Shown here: in pieces, positions 52,713 through 61,738 of the stretch
Layout: each line of letters begins with the position of its first letter
Numbering within the stretch: the stretch's first letter is position 1
DNA from: Rudanella sp031411995
Lineage (GTDB): Bacteria; Bacteroidota; Bacteroidia; Cytophagales; Spirosomataceae
NCBI GenBank assembly: GCA_031411995.1
Contig: JANOCD010000063.1
Location: 1-64,000 of the forward strand
Length of the DNA stretch: 64,000 nt
Direction: 5' to 3'
The notes under the pieces: model-generated
Database searches by the model: none
Told to the model about the DNA's origin: nothing
Seen by the model: the letters and a program-made list of their open reading frames with translations, nothing else
Translations under genes and position numbers: made by a program

Positions 52713-53897
52713 ATGAGAAAAAGAGTTTTACTTCTATCAGCATTGGCTATGTCGGCTAGTGTTTATGCTCAGGATCCAGTTGCCCCCGCTCCAACGGACG
52801 ATGCAACCAAAGGGAAATTTACTTTTTCCGGGTATATCGACTCCTATTACATGGCTAATCTGAATAAGCCAGCCTCTCGCGACAACCTGGGTGCCGCTCT
52901 CAATGCCCGTGCATTCGATCAGCGGGCGGGGCAGTTTTCCTTGGGGTTAATCCAAACAAAATTTGGGTACAGCACGGCCAAATCGGATGTAGTGGTTGAC
53001 CTGACATTTGGCCCCAACGCTGATCTCGGTAATTATGGTAACCTGATTGGTCCACTGGGCCGGGGGACAAGTTCACTGGCCATCAAGCAAGCCTATTTCA
53101 ACTGGAAAGTTTCTGATAAATTGACGTTTACGGCGGGGCAGTTCGGCACCCATATTGGTTACGAAGTGATCGACGCACCCGTTAACTATAATTATTCGCT
53201 GTCGAACCTGTTCAATAATGGCCCCTTCTATCACATCGGGGCAAAAGCTACCTACGCTTTCTCCGACAAAGCATCCTTGATGCTTGGCCTGGTGAATAAC
53301 GTGGATAACCTGAACGATAACAACCGCAAGAAGGGCCTGATCGGGCAGCTTTTTGTATCGCCAACAACGGGCTGGAATGTATATCTGAATGCTATTGTGA
53401 GCAACGAAGCCACGGCTGACTCGCTTGGCAATACCCCCGATGCTAACTATAGCCTGTTCGATCTGACAACGACGTATCAGTTAACGGAGAAGTTCTTTTT
53501 GGGTTTGAATGCGGCAATCGGTTCACAAAAAGGTGATTATCAGTCGTCTACGTTTACTGATAAAGCACAATCGTGGAGCGGTATCGCCCTTTATACGAAT
53601 TACGCGGTGAGCAGCACGTTTGGGTTGGGTGCCCGCTATGAATACTTCGATAATAAGAATGGTGCCCGTGCGCTACGTAACCGCCTGGGTGATGGTACGA
53701 GTGTAAACTCGATCACGTTTACGGGCAACTTTACGGCTGCCGACGGACATCTGCTCATCAAGCCGGAGGTTCGGATGGATAGCTACGCTAAACCAGCCAG
53801 AAGCGCGGAGGGTAACCTTCAATTCCAAGACAGCAAAGGCAACTTCACCAAGAGTTCGCAAACAACGCTTGGCCTGGCTTTTATCTACAAGTATTAA
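52713..53897 (+). CDS. Outer-membrane beta-barrel porin (BBP2 type) linked to amt
   Basis: From MRKRVLLLSALAMSASVYAQ the protein has 394 residues: signal peptide, then KFTFSGYIDSYYMANLNKPA and an all-strand barrel (FGTHIGYEVIDAPVNYNYSL, YAFSDKASLMLGLVNNVDNL) ending in GLAFIYKY. This fits the putative beta-barrel porin-2 family. A good AAGGAAA site precedes the ATG. It is 33 nt upstream of an ammonium transporter, so it may admit ammonium or another nitrogen source across the outer membrane; this is inferred from position. Confidence 0.8.
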   Translation: MRKRVLLLSALAMSASVYAQDPVAPAPTDDATKGKFTFSGYIDSYYMANLNKPASRDNLGAALNARAFDQRAGQFSLGLIQTKFGYSTAKSDVVVDLTFGPNADLGNYGNLIGPLGRGTSSLAIKQAYFNWKVSDKLTFTAGQFGTHIGYEVIDAPVNYNYSLSNLFNNGPFYHIGAKATYAFSDKASLMLGLVNNVDNLNDNNRKKGLIGQLFVSPTTGWNVYLNAIVSNEATADSLGNTPDANYSLFDLTTTYQLTEKFFLGLNAAIGSQKGDYQSSTFTDKAQSWSGIALYTNYAVSSTFGLGARYEYFDNKNGARALRNRLGDGTSVNSITFTGNFTAADGHLLIKPEVRMDSYAKPARSAEGNLQFQDSKGNFTKSSQTTLGLAFIYKY

Positions 53898-53930
53898 CCG
53901 ATTCCGTACAACAAAAACCTACAATTTACC

Positions 53931-55265
53931 ATGCAAAAACCGAACTACATTCCGCTTATTCTGCTGCTTGTGATAGCAGTTATCGGTATCCTGCCGCAGT
54001 TTATGGCCGTTCCCAGCCAGATCGTGACCGAAGGAATCAACTCTGGTGATACGGCCTGGATGCTGATTGCAACGGCGTTAGTACTGCTTATGACTCCCGG
54101 CCTCGCGTATTTCTATGGCGGGATGGTGAACAACAAGAACGTGATCTCGACGATGCTCCAGAGCTTTATTGCCATGGGTGTAATTTCGCTGGTGTGGGTA
54201 GTTTGTGGGTTTAGCCTGGCGTTCGGTGAGTCAATTGGAGGTTTCATTGGCAACCCGGCTACATTTTTCATGTTCAATGGTGTTGTTGATGGCAAACCCT
54301 GGTCGCTGGCCGCTTCGATTCCCCTCGTTCTGTTTGCGTTTTTCCAGTTAAAGTTTGCGGTAATCACTCCCGCCCTTGTGACGGGTTCGATGGCCGAGCG
54401 GATCAATTTCCGGTCGTATGTGCTGTTCATGATCCTGTTCTCTCTGTTCGTATATGCTCCGTTGGCGCACTGGACATGGCACCCCGATGGATTCCTGTTT
54501 AAACTGGGTGTACTCGATTTTGCCGGTGGAACAGTGGTCCACATGTCGGCTGGTTGGGCCGCGCTGGCTGGTGCTTTGTATCTGAAACGTCGCCGGACCC
54601 ATGCTGAGGCTATTGTGGCTCCGCCGGCTAACATTCCGTTTGTATTGTTGGGTACGGGTCTGCTGTGGTTTGGCTGGTTTGGTTTCAACGCCGGTTCGGC
54701 AGTTGGTGCGTCTCCGCTGGCGGCTATTGCCCTGGCAACCACCAACACGGCTGCCGCTGCGGCTGGCTTGGCCTGGGTGCTGTTCGATGCCGCAAAGGGC
54801 AAGAAAGTATCCGCCCTTGGGTTCTGTATTGGTGCGGTGGTTGGTCTGGTAGCCATCACTCCGGCGGCTGGTTTTGTAACGGTGCCAACGGCCATTTTCA
54901 TTGGTGCCATCGCCGGTATCACCAGTAACTACATTGCTCACCTGCGTACAAAAACCACACTCGACGATACGCTCGACGTGTTCCCCTGCCACGGTGTAGG
55001 TGGTATGGTAGGCATGGTGATGACGGGCATTTTCGCGTCGAAGGGCATCAATGCCGCCGTAACGGTGGAGGGCCTGGCCTTTGGCGAAACGGGTTTGTTC
55101 ATCACTCACATGATTGCCCTGGTGGTGGTGTCAGCATTTGCGTTTATCATGTCGTATGTACTGCTGAAAGTGACTGACATGATCCTGCCGTTGCGGGTGA
55201 CTGAGGCCGACGAGAAAGAGGGCCTCGACGTTAGTCAGCACGATGAATTCTTGATTGAAGCATAA
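53931..55265 (+). CDS. amt: Ammonium transporter
   Basis: A 444-residue Amt/AmtB channel with about 11-12 spans. GDTAWMLIATALVLLMTPGL starts the core; HMSAGWAALAGALYLKRR and CHGVGGMVGMVMTGIF hold the two pore histidines; LLWFGWFGFNAGSAVG is the family signature. The N-terminal hydrophobic segment may be cleaved. It forms a transcription unit with the porin. No glnK/P-II gene follows; two terminators do. Confidence 0.95.
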   Translation: MQKPNYIPLILLLVIAVIGILPQFMAVPSQIVTEGINSGDTAWMLIATALVLLMTPGLAYFYGGMVNNKNVISTMLQSFIAMGVISLVWVVCGFSLAFGESIGGFIGNPATFFMFNGVVDGKPWSLAASIPLVLFAFFQLKFAVITPALVTGSMAERINFRSYVLFMILFSLFVYAPLAHWTWHPDGFLFKLGVLDFAGGTVVHMSAGWAALAGALYLKRRRTHAEAIVAPPANIPFVLLGTGLLWFGWFGFNAGSAVGASPLAAIALATTNTAAAAAGLAWVLFDAAKGKKVSALGFCIGAVVGLVAITPAAGFVTVPTAIFIGAIAGITSNYIAHLRTKTTLDDTLDVFPCHGVGGMVGMVMTGIFASKGINAAVTVEGLAFGETGLFITHMIALVVVSAFAFIMSYVLLKVTDMILPLRVTEADEKEGLDVSQHDEFLIEA

Positions 55266-55280
55266 GGTTTAGCGGCAGAG

Positions 55281-55350
55281 CCACAGGTCATTACCCCTGT
55301 GGTTTTGTTGTACTCGGGAAGCCGTCCGCCATTGGCGGGCGGTTTCTTTT
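55281..55350 (+). terminator. Tandem terminators after amt
   Basis: First: CCACAGG / CCTGTGG (55281-55302) followed by TTTTG. Second: CCGTCCGCC ATT GGCGGGCGG (55322-55342), with one G-T pair, followed by a T-rich run. They separate amt from the convergent barrel gene. Confidence 0.85.
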
Positions 55351-55378
55351 TTTTCAGGCCATTGTGTTGGTCAGGGAT

Positions 55379-57082
55379 TTAAAAACTAACCGAATAGTGC
55401 ACAGAGCCCTGTTGCTCGCAGAACGGTTGCAACCCCCGGCTCAGCACGTTGGTGGCGTTTATGGAAAACCGATGGACGGGTGTTAGCTGGTAGTCAAGAT
55501 TCAGGCCGGTGCTGATAACTGACCCCTGCTGGTTATAATCTCCCAGTACCTCAAGACTCTTCAGGTAATTGACAGTCAGTCGAATAGCTACTTTTTCTTT
55601 CAATGCTTTCAGGCCAACTTCCAGCGACGGGCCAGCAAACGCGCTGCTCATGTCAAGACCCTGGTTGAGGGTATAGCCGTAGCCCACGTTCAGATCGAGG
55701 TTGGTCGCAAAGTGCTGAAAAGCGTAGCTGAGGGTGTAGTTTTGGTTTTCGTTGCGGTTGACCGTGGCCGTGAACGGGTTCAGGTCTTGCAATTCCTGGT
55801 ACGTTGCCGAGCCGCTGAGGGTGTGAATGGCTGTTTCGCTCGCCCAGAGTTTGAACAGGTTCGCCGACAGCGTCCGGTTGTTTTGGGCCACGCGGGCGGT
55901 GTCGTTGATAGGTCGGTAACCGGCCCGCTGAGTGATACCATAATTGGAATAGGAAAGGTCGAGTGTCAGGTCTTTTTTGGCCGAATAGGACGCGCTCAGC
56001 GACCCAATCAGTCGGTCGGTACGGGTTTTTTTCTGGTTGAACAGGTTGTCGTGCTGCAAGCCGATACTGGTGCGGAGGTTGAGCCGCTTTTTGAACAGTT
56101 TGAGGGCCGGAGCCACCGTAAAGCTCTCTAAATCAGTCTGAAAATAATAGGCACCCATTGATTTATAGTTGGGTTCGATGCGTTTGTAGCGGAGTTTCAG
56201 GTCGGCCCAGCGGCCCCGATAACTGAGCGATGCCTGCACGGCCGTATAGATTTGGGTAGCTTCGCGGGCCGTAAACAGGTTTTTCAACTGACCCAGATAC
56301 CGGAACCGTTCGTCGTGGCTCGTCAGGGTGGCCACGGTATCGGTGCGGCTGTCGTGAGTGTAGGCACTGCCAGCCGCGTCGATCTCGACGGAGAGTTTTT
56401 TGCTGAACTGAAACCGACCGCTCAGGCCCAGCACCACGTTTTCGGCGGGGGCCATTTGGGGCAGTGTGTCGGCCCGGATCGACTGCACATCGTCGGCCAC
56501 GCGGAGCAGAATCAGGTCAAGGTAGGAGCGTTGGTTGCCGAGGCCCACTTTCGCGCTGTAGCCCGACCGACGGAAGGTGGCCACCCGGTCGGGGTCGGCG
56601 AAATTGGCATTGACCGCCCGGTTGAACTTACCCACTACGGCTCCCACCCGCAGCAGACCCGGATTTAGTTCGATGCCCGCACCCAGGAACGTGTGGCCTG
56701 CCAGCGTGAGGGGCGAAAATACCAGGTTGCGGTAGCCGCCGTGCAACACCAGCCAATCGCGAAACCGGGGACTTGCGCCCACCTGGTTGTAGGGTTGCCG
56801 ATACCGATAGTTGGATGAACTCCAGATCAGGCTAACTGGCACTGTCCAGCCGGAGCGGGAAGTGAGCATGAAGTTGCCGCTGAGTCCCCAAGGATTTTGA
56901 TGAGGGCGGATCATGTCGAGACCGCGCATCGCATAAAATCCCGTTGAGCCGATCAGTTCGCCCGTTATGCGAACTGATGGTTCTTTTTGCACTGTTGTAT
57001 CATTCTGAAAACGAGCGCAATAGGCGGAGTGCCGTGCAATCAGTAAATGGAGTAAAAAGAGGAGGAATAGGGGTGTTTTCAC
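55379..57082 (-). CDS. Outer-membrane beta-barrel protein with palindromic promoter
   Basis: The start is taken at GTG 57082 (VKTPLFLLFLLHLLIARHSA), a signal peptide, for 567 residues; the frame before it begins with ATT. The mature part is a long barrel of alternating strands (YRQPYNQVGASPRFRDWLVL, ADLKLRYKRIEPNYKSMGAY, YTLSYAFQHFATNLDLNVGY) ending SVHYSVSF with terminal Phe. I recognise no named family. Its promoter carries the same palindrome and spacing as two secreted-protein genes nearby, and a perfect 16-bp inverted repeat overlaps the -7 region and start codon. Confidence 0.75.
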   Translation of the reverse strand: MKTPLFLLFLLHLLIARHSAYCARFQNDTTVQKEPSVRITGELIGSTGFYAMRGLDMIRPHQNPWGLSGNFMLTSRSGWTVPVSLIWSSSNYRYRQPYNQVGASPRFRDWLVLHGGYRNLVFSPLTLAGHTFLGAGIELNPGLLRVGAVVGKFNRAVNANFADPDRVATFRRSGYSAKVGLGNQRSYLDLILLRVADDVQSIRADTLPQMAPAENVVLGLSGRFQFSKKLSVEIDAAGSAYTHDSRTDTVATLTSHDERFRYLGQLKNLFTAREATQIYTAVQASLSYRGRWADLKLRYKRIEPNYKSMGAYYFQTDLESFTVAPALKLFKKRLNLRTSIGLQHDNLFNQKKTRTDRLIGSLSASYSAKKDLTLDLSYSNYGITQRAGYRPINDTARVAQNNRTLSANLFKLWASETAIHTLSGSATYQELQDLNPFTATVNRNENQNYTLSYAFQHFATNLDLNVGYGYTLNQGLDMSSAFAGPSLEVGLKALKEKVAIRLTVNYLKSLEVLGDYNQQGSVISTGLNLDYQLTPVHRFSINATNVLSRGLQPFCEQQGSVHYSVSF

Positions 57083-57120
57083 GGCCAATTTTGTAGTAGA
57101 AGAACACTACAAAATTGGCC
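57081..57120. repeat. Perfect 16-bp inverted repeat at the start of the barrel gene
   Basis: Arms CGGCCAATTTTGTAGT (57081-57096) and its exact inverse (57105-57120) with an 8-nt loop AGAAGAAC. The left arm reaches into the GTG start codon; the right arm holds the candidate -7 box (TTTG on the minus strand at 57112-57109). Confidence 0.95.
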
Positions 57121-57139
57121 GTTTCAGAGGGCGGGTTTC

Positions 57140-57157
57140 AATACGTACTTGTTTGTA
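57140..57157. promoter_or_regulatory. Shared 18-bp palindromic operator, site 1
   Basis: ATACGTACTTGTTTGTAT; on the coding strand of the barrel gene ATACAAACAAGTACGTAT. Arms match with two differences. The proposed -7 box (AATTTTGTA) begins exactly 24 nt downstream, the same as at sites 2 and 3. Confidence 0.7.
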
Positions 57158-57215
57158 TTTTGTTGACAGGCGTTAAACTGATTTCTACCTGCACTGCTAT
57201 CACGATCTAGTCTGA

Positions 57216-58775
57216 TTACCTAGCGGCCTGAACCGATGGGGCTTTTCGTGGGATTTTTTGATCGCGCATGGCTGCATTATACACAAAACTTGCTACGACG
57301 GTAGCCGCTTGTTTCAGGTCGTCGGCTTGCAGGTGGTCGTAGGTATCCATGTTTGTGTGGTGTGTGCGGGTGCTGTACTCAATGCGGTCCTGAATGAACT
57401 GAAAACCCGGCAAGCCAACCCGGTCGAACGATTGGTGATCGGTGCCGCCTGTATTCTGGATAGTTATTGTATTGGCTCCCAGATCGTTGAGCGGTTTAAG
57501 CCACTGCGCGAAAATAGGCCCGGCTTCCTGATTCTCCTGCAAATAAATCCCCCGGATTTTGCCCGTTCCGTTATCGACGTTGAAATAAGCGGCAATGTTT
57601 TCGCCCTCTTTGGTCAGCTTTTTGGTAGCAGGATCAACAAAATGATTGGTGACGTAGTTTTTGGAGCCGTGCAAGCCCTGTTCTTCACCGCTCCAAAGCG
57701 CGATGCGGATGGTTCGGCGGGGAGCTGCCCCAATGGCTTTCAGAATCCGAACGGCCTCCATCATCACCGCACTTCCAGCCGCATTGTCGGTGGCACCCGT
57801 TGCCGCATGCCAGGAGTCGAGGTGAGCACCCAACATCACCACTTCGTCTTTTAGTTTGGGGTCCGTACCCGGAATCTCGGCCAGGACATTGTACCCTTTG
57901 GTATCGTCGGCATAAAACTTCGTTTTCACGTCCAAATCCAGCTTGACAGGGATGCCCGCCTTCATCAGCCGACACAGGGTCAGGTAATCTTCAACGGCAA
58001 TAGACAGGTCTGCCAGGTCATCGGGCGTAGCCCCAATGGCTGCGTTGGCGTAGTCGCCACTCACAAACAGGGTTCCGTCGATGCTGTTCTGTGTGGTATT
58101 GAGCATGCCCAAAGCACCTTCCTGCTTGGCTAATTTCCGCATTTTCTGGTTAAAGGCGTTCTGGGTACGCATGGCCATAATCCGGCTGCGGAAGGTCGTG
58201 TCAGGGCCTGACCGCTGACGGGGAGTTTCAGTAGCCATTCGCTGTAGTTCGGTATCCGTAAAACGGTCAGCATCAGCTTTAAAAGTCGGCTTGATCGTGT
58301 ACGACTGATCCAGCAGGATAACCTTGTTTTTCAGTTTACTGCGGTAGTTCTCTAACGCGGTGGTATCGGTGGAACTGATATACAGAATGTCGGCTGTCTG
58401 TAGCTTATTGGTGCTGCCACTCCAGGCACGGGGTACGGCAATGATGGACTTGTAGTAGGGGGCAGTCATGGCCAAATAACAATGTTCGACACCCCAGCCT
58501 TTTCCCCATTCGCCCCAGGCTTCCAGACGGGCGTTTTGAAGGCCCCAGCCTGCCAGCTTGTTTTTTGACCAGTTGGCCGCTTTCATAAAACCGGGACCTT
58601 GCAGGCGCGGGCCATTCACATCGGTCAGGTAAAAAGCAGTTTCCATGACTTGGGAGAATTGCAAGCCTTCGTTGCGGATTTTCTGAACCATCGCCGGGTC
58701 CACTTTTTCATCCTGACCGTAGGTCAGCAGTGTGCTGCCCAGAAACAGGCTGGTAAATAGAAGTTTGTTTGTCAT
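57216..58775 (-). CDS. Secreted M28-family zinc aminopeptidase
   Basis: A 519-residue exported peptidase with signal peptide LLFTSLFLGSTLLTYGQ and a protease-associated domain insertion (residues ~130-270). The M28 dizinc site is complete: LGAHLDSW (His, Asp), TGATDNAAGSAV (bridging Asp), LWSGEEQGLHGS (catalytic Glu pair), NVDNGTGKIRG, and RTHHTNMDTYD with the last His. It removes N-terminal residues from peptides in the periplasm or outside the cell. Transcribed alone. Confidence 0.93.
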   Translation of the reverse strand: MTNKLLFTSLFLGSTLLTYGQDEKVDPAMVQKIRNEGLQFSQVMETAFYLTDVNGPRLQGPGFMKAANWSKNKLAGWGLQNARLEAWGEWGKGWGVEHCYLAMTAPYYKSIIAVPRAWSGSTNKLQTADILYISSTDTTALENYRSKLKNKVILLDQSYTIKPTFKADADRFTDTELQRMATETPRQRSGPDTTFRSRIMAMRTQNAFNQKMRKLAKQEGALGMLNTTQNSIDGTLFVSGDYANAAIGATPDDLADLSIAVEDYLTLCRLMKAGIPVKLDLDVKTKFYADDTKGYNVLAEIPGTDPKLKDEVVMLGAHLDSWHAATGATDNAAGSAVMMEAVRILKAIGAAPRRTIRIALWSGEEQGLHGSKNYVTNHFVDPATKKLTKEGENIAAYFNVDNGTGKIRGIYLQENQEAGPIFAQWLKPLNDLGANTITIQNTGGTDHQSFDRVGLPGFQFIQDRIEYSTRTHHTNMDTYDHLQADDLKQAATVVASFVYNAAMRDQKIPRKAPSVQAAR

Positions 58776-58872
58776 CGCGTCAGTTGATTGGGGATGCCTC
58801 TAATATAGCTGATTTTTTGTCATCAGCCAGTATGAGGGTAGCGGTAGGGTTCAGGTGGGGTATAAACCAAAA

Positions 58873-58911
58873 GATTGGGTAACTGGGTTTTATTGCCCCA
58901 ATTACCCAATC
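58873..58911. repeat. Imperfect palindrome between secreted-protein and M28 genes
   Basis: GATTGGGTAACTGGG pairs with CCCCAATTACCCAATC through one C-A mismatch, loop 9 nt. Further copies of ACCCAATTACC follow to 58930. It lies between two genes on the same strand and may end the upstream transcript. Confidence 0.75.
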
Positions 58912-58937
58912 ACCATAATCACCCAATTACCTGCTAT

Positions 58938-59360
58938 CTACTTTGATTCACCTTTCACGTCGCCAAGTTCGAGAAGGTAATCAGAGGCAAACGTGCCACC
59001 CGTTCCACCGCTGCTGAGGTCGAGTTTGGGCATACAAAAGCAAATTTTAGCCTTGTATTTTTCGCTGTACGAGCAGCGAATTTCGCCGTTACAAGGCTTT
59101 GGTGGCTGCGTGCCACATGTTGAGCAACTTTCGTCGTCAAATTTGATGACCTGACCCGTTGGCTTGCGGACTTCGATGCCCGAAAGTTCACCCCCGCGAG
59201 ACATAAACGTCAGCGAAGAACCATCGCGCAGACGAACCACATTGCGTCCTTCGCGAACGTTGACTGAACCTGATTCAGTGGTCATTGGGGCTACATTGGT
59301 AGCGAATGATACGGCCACAACGGCCACAAGCAATGCGAGTACTGAGAGGAATTTTTTCAT
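58938..59360 (-). CDS. Small secreted cysteine-rich protein
   Basis: From MKKFLSVLALLVAVVAVSFA the precursor has 140 residues. A beta-rich middle (VNVREGRNVVRLRDGSSLTF) is followed by a six-cysteine cluster (C79, C82, C90, C96, C107, C109; CSTCGTQPPKPCNGEIRC and CFC), suggesting disulfides or metal binding outside the cytoplasm, and a Ser/Gly-rich tail. No known family. Its promoter shares a 65-bp module with the gene at 61210. Confidence 0.7.
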   Translation of the reverse strand: MKKFLSVLALLVAVVAVSFATNVAPMTTESGSVNVREGRNVVRLRDGSSLTFMSRGGELSGIEVRKPTGQVIKFDDESCSTCGTQPPKPCNGEIRCSYSEKYKAKICFCMPKLDLSSGGTGGTFASDYLLELGDVKGESK

Positions 59361-59417
59361 TGGATTGTTTTGGTTAAGAAAGAGAAAATTGATTGAGAAA
59401 AAAGAGAAAATTGATTG

Positions 59418-59440
59418 TCCCGTTTGGGTGATACAAAGGT
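59418..59440 (-). promoter_or_regulatory. Conserved 23-nt promoter/leader block, copy 1
   Basis: Identical over all 23 nt to 61739-61761. On the coding strand it reads ACCTTTGTATCACCC and continues AAACGGGA; CACCTTTG fits a -7 box (TAnnTTTG) with one change. The rest would be the transcript start. Confidence 0.7.
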
Positions 59441-59464
59441 GGCACATTGAATAGGAGCGAATCC

Positions 59465-59482
59465 ATACTGACTTGTTTGTAT
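59465..59482. promoter_or_regulatory. Shared 18-bp palindromic operator, site 2
   Basis: Coding strand ATACAAACAAGTCAGTAT, followed by GGATT as at site 3. Spacing to the -7 block is 24 nt. Confidence 0.75.
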
Positions 59483-59502
59483 TTTTCAGTTTTATCCCCT
59501 TG

Positions 59503-59569
59503 CCCCTAAATCCCCTGAAGGGGACTTAGCTTGTATTCAGACAAAGTCCCCTTCAGGGGATTGTAGGGG
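59503..59569. repeat. CCCCTAAATCCCCTGAAGGGG-type palindromic repeat
   Basis: Arms 59503-59527 and 59544-59569 pair over 25 bp with a single-base bulge; loop 16 nt. Each arm itself contains the palindrome CCCCTGAAGGGG. It ends 5 nt from the stop of the flavin monooxygenase gene. Similar sequences are, from memory, widespread intergenic repeats in this phylum. Confidence 0.9.
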
Positions 59570-59574
59570 TATTT

Positions 59575-61107
59575 TTAGACTGCAACCAGTTTTTTACTGG
59601 CCGAAACCGCTGTTTTTAGCGGATTTAATGCCTGTAATTCTTCCGTGAGGCCCTTGTAAATCAGAGGATTGAACGGAGCCATGAATTCTTTGATCGGGTT
59701 GTGAGTCCGGCGGGTGTTCAGGCCCATATCGCGCATCAGTTCGTCGGCGTGATGAAACGAAAACGGGATAATACAGGTGCCCGATGCGTTGCTGTGCGGA
59801 GCGCGTTGCAGCAGCCATTCGTGGTGTAGGGCAATCTCCAGTTTCATGGCCGGAGCATCGGGCAGGTTTAGTTGCCCCTTGAAATACTGAGCCGAATAGT
59901 GCGCGGCCAACTCCGACGTGAACGGCGTGAACAGCGAGGGATTATACCCCACAAACGACAGGTTCGGCACATCGGCGGGCAGCACATTGCGGTACAGTTG
60001 GAACCACCCCTTTTGGTTACGGATTCGATTGCCAACGGCTTCATCGAAAAACGGCACCGTTTGCCGGAAACCCGTGGCAAAAATCACCTGATCGGCCACA
60101 ATGTGTTTGCCCGAATTCAGCACGACCCCGTCGGACACGAAGCGGGCAATTTCGCCTTTTTCAAGACCAATTTCGCCCGAAGCGGCCCGCTCGTAGAAAT
60201 TGTCGGAGGTTAGACCGATGGCGCAGTTGGCAATGCTGTCGAAAGGTTTTATGGGCAACAGGCCGCTCTTATTCAGTTTCAGTTGGGCCGATACTAAGTT
60301 GCCTATTGTCTTCACCAACAGGTTCGTAACGGGTTTTCCGAGTGGCCCATGCAGAAACTTATGGATGCCGAACAAAAACCGATACGGAAACAGCGACTCA
60401 CCGAAACGGTGCATCAATAAGTGCTTGAAATTCAGTCCCCAGAAAATGCGGGGCATCTTCCACTTCGCTTCCCGGTAAATACAAACGGGTTTATCGGAAA
60501 CGTTGCTCACCTGCGACAGAATATCGTGGGCCGATTTGGCAAAACCTACCACGGCAACTTTCTGATGTTTGGCGGCATCGAGGTGCTGCTGCCGATATTC
60601 CGTGCTATGCAACACCGTTCCCGTGAACAAATCGCGACCCGGAATCCGGGGCATATTAGGCTCATTGAACACCCCGTTGCAGACCACCAGAAAATCGACT
60701 TTTGTCTCTGTTCGCTGGCCATATTGCCGGGTATGAATCACCCAGCCGCCGGCTCCCCCGTCGATAGGTTCAGTCTGACGCGGCTCGGCATGTTCAACGC
60801 TCGTGTTGAACCGGATGCTGGGCAACACGCCGAAATGCCGGGCGTAGTTGGTCAGGTATTCCTGCACCTGCTTGCCGGTGGGCCATTCGGGGTAGTGTTT
60901 GGGCATCGGGAAATCCGAAAAGGTGTAGGTATCGCGGGGGTTCTGGGTGGTCACGTTGGGGTATCGGCGGGTGGAAGCCCACACCCCACCCAACTCGGCT
61001 TCGCGCTCGAAAACGACAACTGAAAAGCCGTGTTCGCGCATGGTTTTGGCCGTGACCAGACCGCTTACGCCGGCTCCGATAATGGCAACTGTTTGTGTCG
61101 TTTTCAT
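59575..61107 (-). CDS. Flavin-containing monooxygenase
   Basis: A 510-residue FAD/NADPH oxygenase of the FMO/Baeyer-Villiger group. FAD motif IIGAGVSGLVTAKTMREHGF; second Rossmann motif VAVVGFAKSAHDI, where the usual GxGxSG is altered to GFAKSA; LVVCNGVFNEPNMP; and VIFATGFRQTVPFFDE near the C-terminus. The substrate is not deducible. The gene is bracketed by two different palindromic repeat families and lies between two genes that share a promoter module, so it may be a later insertion. Confidence 0.85.
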   Translation of the reverse strand: MKTTQTVAIIGAGVSGLVTAKTMREHGFSVVVFEREAELGGVWASTRRYPNVTTQNPRDTYTFSDFPMPKHYPEWPTGKQVQEYLTNYARHFGVLPSIRFNTSVEHAEPRQTEPIDGGAGGWVIHTRQYGQRTETKVDFLVVCNGVFNEPNMPRIPGRDLFTGTVLHSTEYRQQHLDAAKHQKVAVVGFAKSAHDILSQVSNVSDKPVCIYREAKWKMPRIFWGLNFKHLLMHRFGESLFPYRFLFGIHKFLHGPLGKPVTNLLVKTIGNLVSAQLKLNKSGLLPIKPFDSIANCAIGLTSDNFYERAASGEIGLEKGEIARFVSDGVVLNSGKHIVADQVIFATGFRQTVPFFDEAVGNRIRNQKGWFQLYRNVLPADVPNLSFVGYNPSLFTPFTSELAAHYSAQYFKGQLNLPDAPAMKLEIALHHEWLLQRAPHSNASGTCIIPFSFHHADELMRDMGLNTRRTHNPIKEFMAPFNPLIYKGLTEELQALNPLKTAVSASKKLVAV

Positions 61108-61118
61108 GATTGAGAGAG

Positions 61119-61199
61119 TTTTTTTGACAGGATTACAAGTTTTTTGACAGGATTAGACGGATTTTTTGTCGTAGTAGAATCCTTGATCCTGTCGAAAAA
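61119..61199. repeat. TTTTTGACAGGATTA repeat element upstream of the monooxygenase gene
   Basis: TTTTTGACAGGATTA occurs twice in direct orientation (61121-61135 and 61141-61155), and ATCCTGTCGAAAAA (61186-61199) is the inverse. It is a composite palindrome filling most of the 102-nt gap. Confidence 0.85.
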
Positions 61200-61209
61200 T
61201 TAATGCGGA

Positions 61210-61677
61210 TTAGAGCTTCGCTTTGAAAGCCTGACTGGCGGGTTTGTAGATGTACACAAACACACCGCTGGAAACATCGGAAACCGTGACATACACCACC
61301 AGAGTTGTCATATTACTCCGATATACGTGGGTGCCGGAAGCCGATAAATTGCCTTTTAAGCAGGGGGCGGGCGCGTTGCCGGTCATCGGGGAAACCTGGC
61401 TCATCAGCCATTTCTTACCCGTCTTGATTTCCGTTAAGACAACGTTGCTGGCTTTTTCCGTGGTGAAGTTGGCTGTCAGAGCCACAGAGTACGGAGCATC
61501 GCCCTCTGAATCTGAGATACCAAGAGGTACAATGTCATAAAATGACATTACGGCCTTCTTCTCGCTCGGTTGAACGTATTGCGCGTTCCAGGCACAATCT
61601 GCCTGACCAATTTGAGCGAAAGATGTGGTGGCTACGAAGCCGAGGAACATGGCGAAAATTAAGCTTACTTTTTTCAT
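61210..61677 (-). CDS. Small secreted protein with paired cysteines
   Basis: From MKKVSLIFAMFLGFVATTSF the precursor has 155 residues with a signal peptide ending AQ. The mature part is beta-rich (APYSVALTANFTTEKASNVV, TTLVVYVTVSDVSSGVFVYI) with two cysteines, C28 and C106, that could form one disulfide. No known family; it is not visibly homologous to the Cys-rich protein at 58938 although their promoters are nearly the same. Confidence 0.65.
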   Translation of the reverse strand: MKKVSLIFAMFLGFVATTSFAQIGQADCAWNAQYVQPSEKKAVMSFYDIVPLGISDSEGDAPYSVALTANFTTEKASNVVLTEIKTGKKWLMSQVSPMTGNAPAPCLKGNLSASGTHVYRSNMTTLVVYVTVSDVSSGVFVYIYKPASQAFKAKL

Positions 61678-61738
61678 GATACTATTTTGGTTTGCGACGG
61701 GTTTGTTGTTGCCGTCATGGTTAAAAAAGATGATTCTA

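Noticed and set aside
54113..54922. 269-codon open frame antisense to amt
   Set aside because: Ala/Pro/Thr-rich shadow of hydrophobic amt codons.
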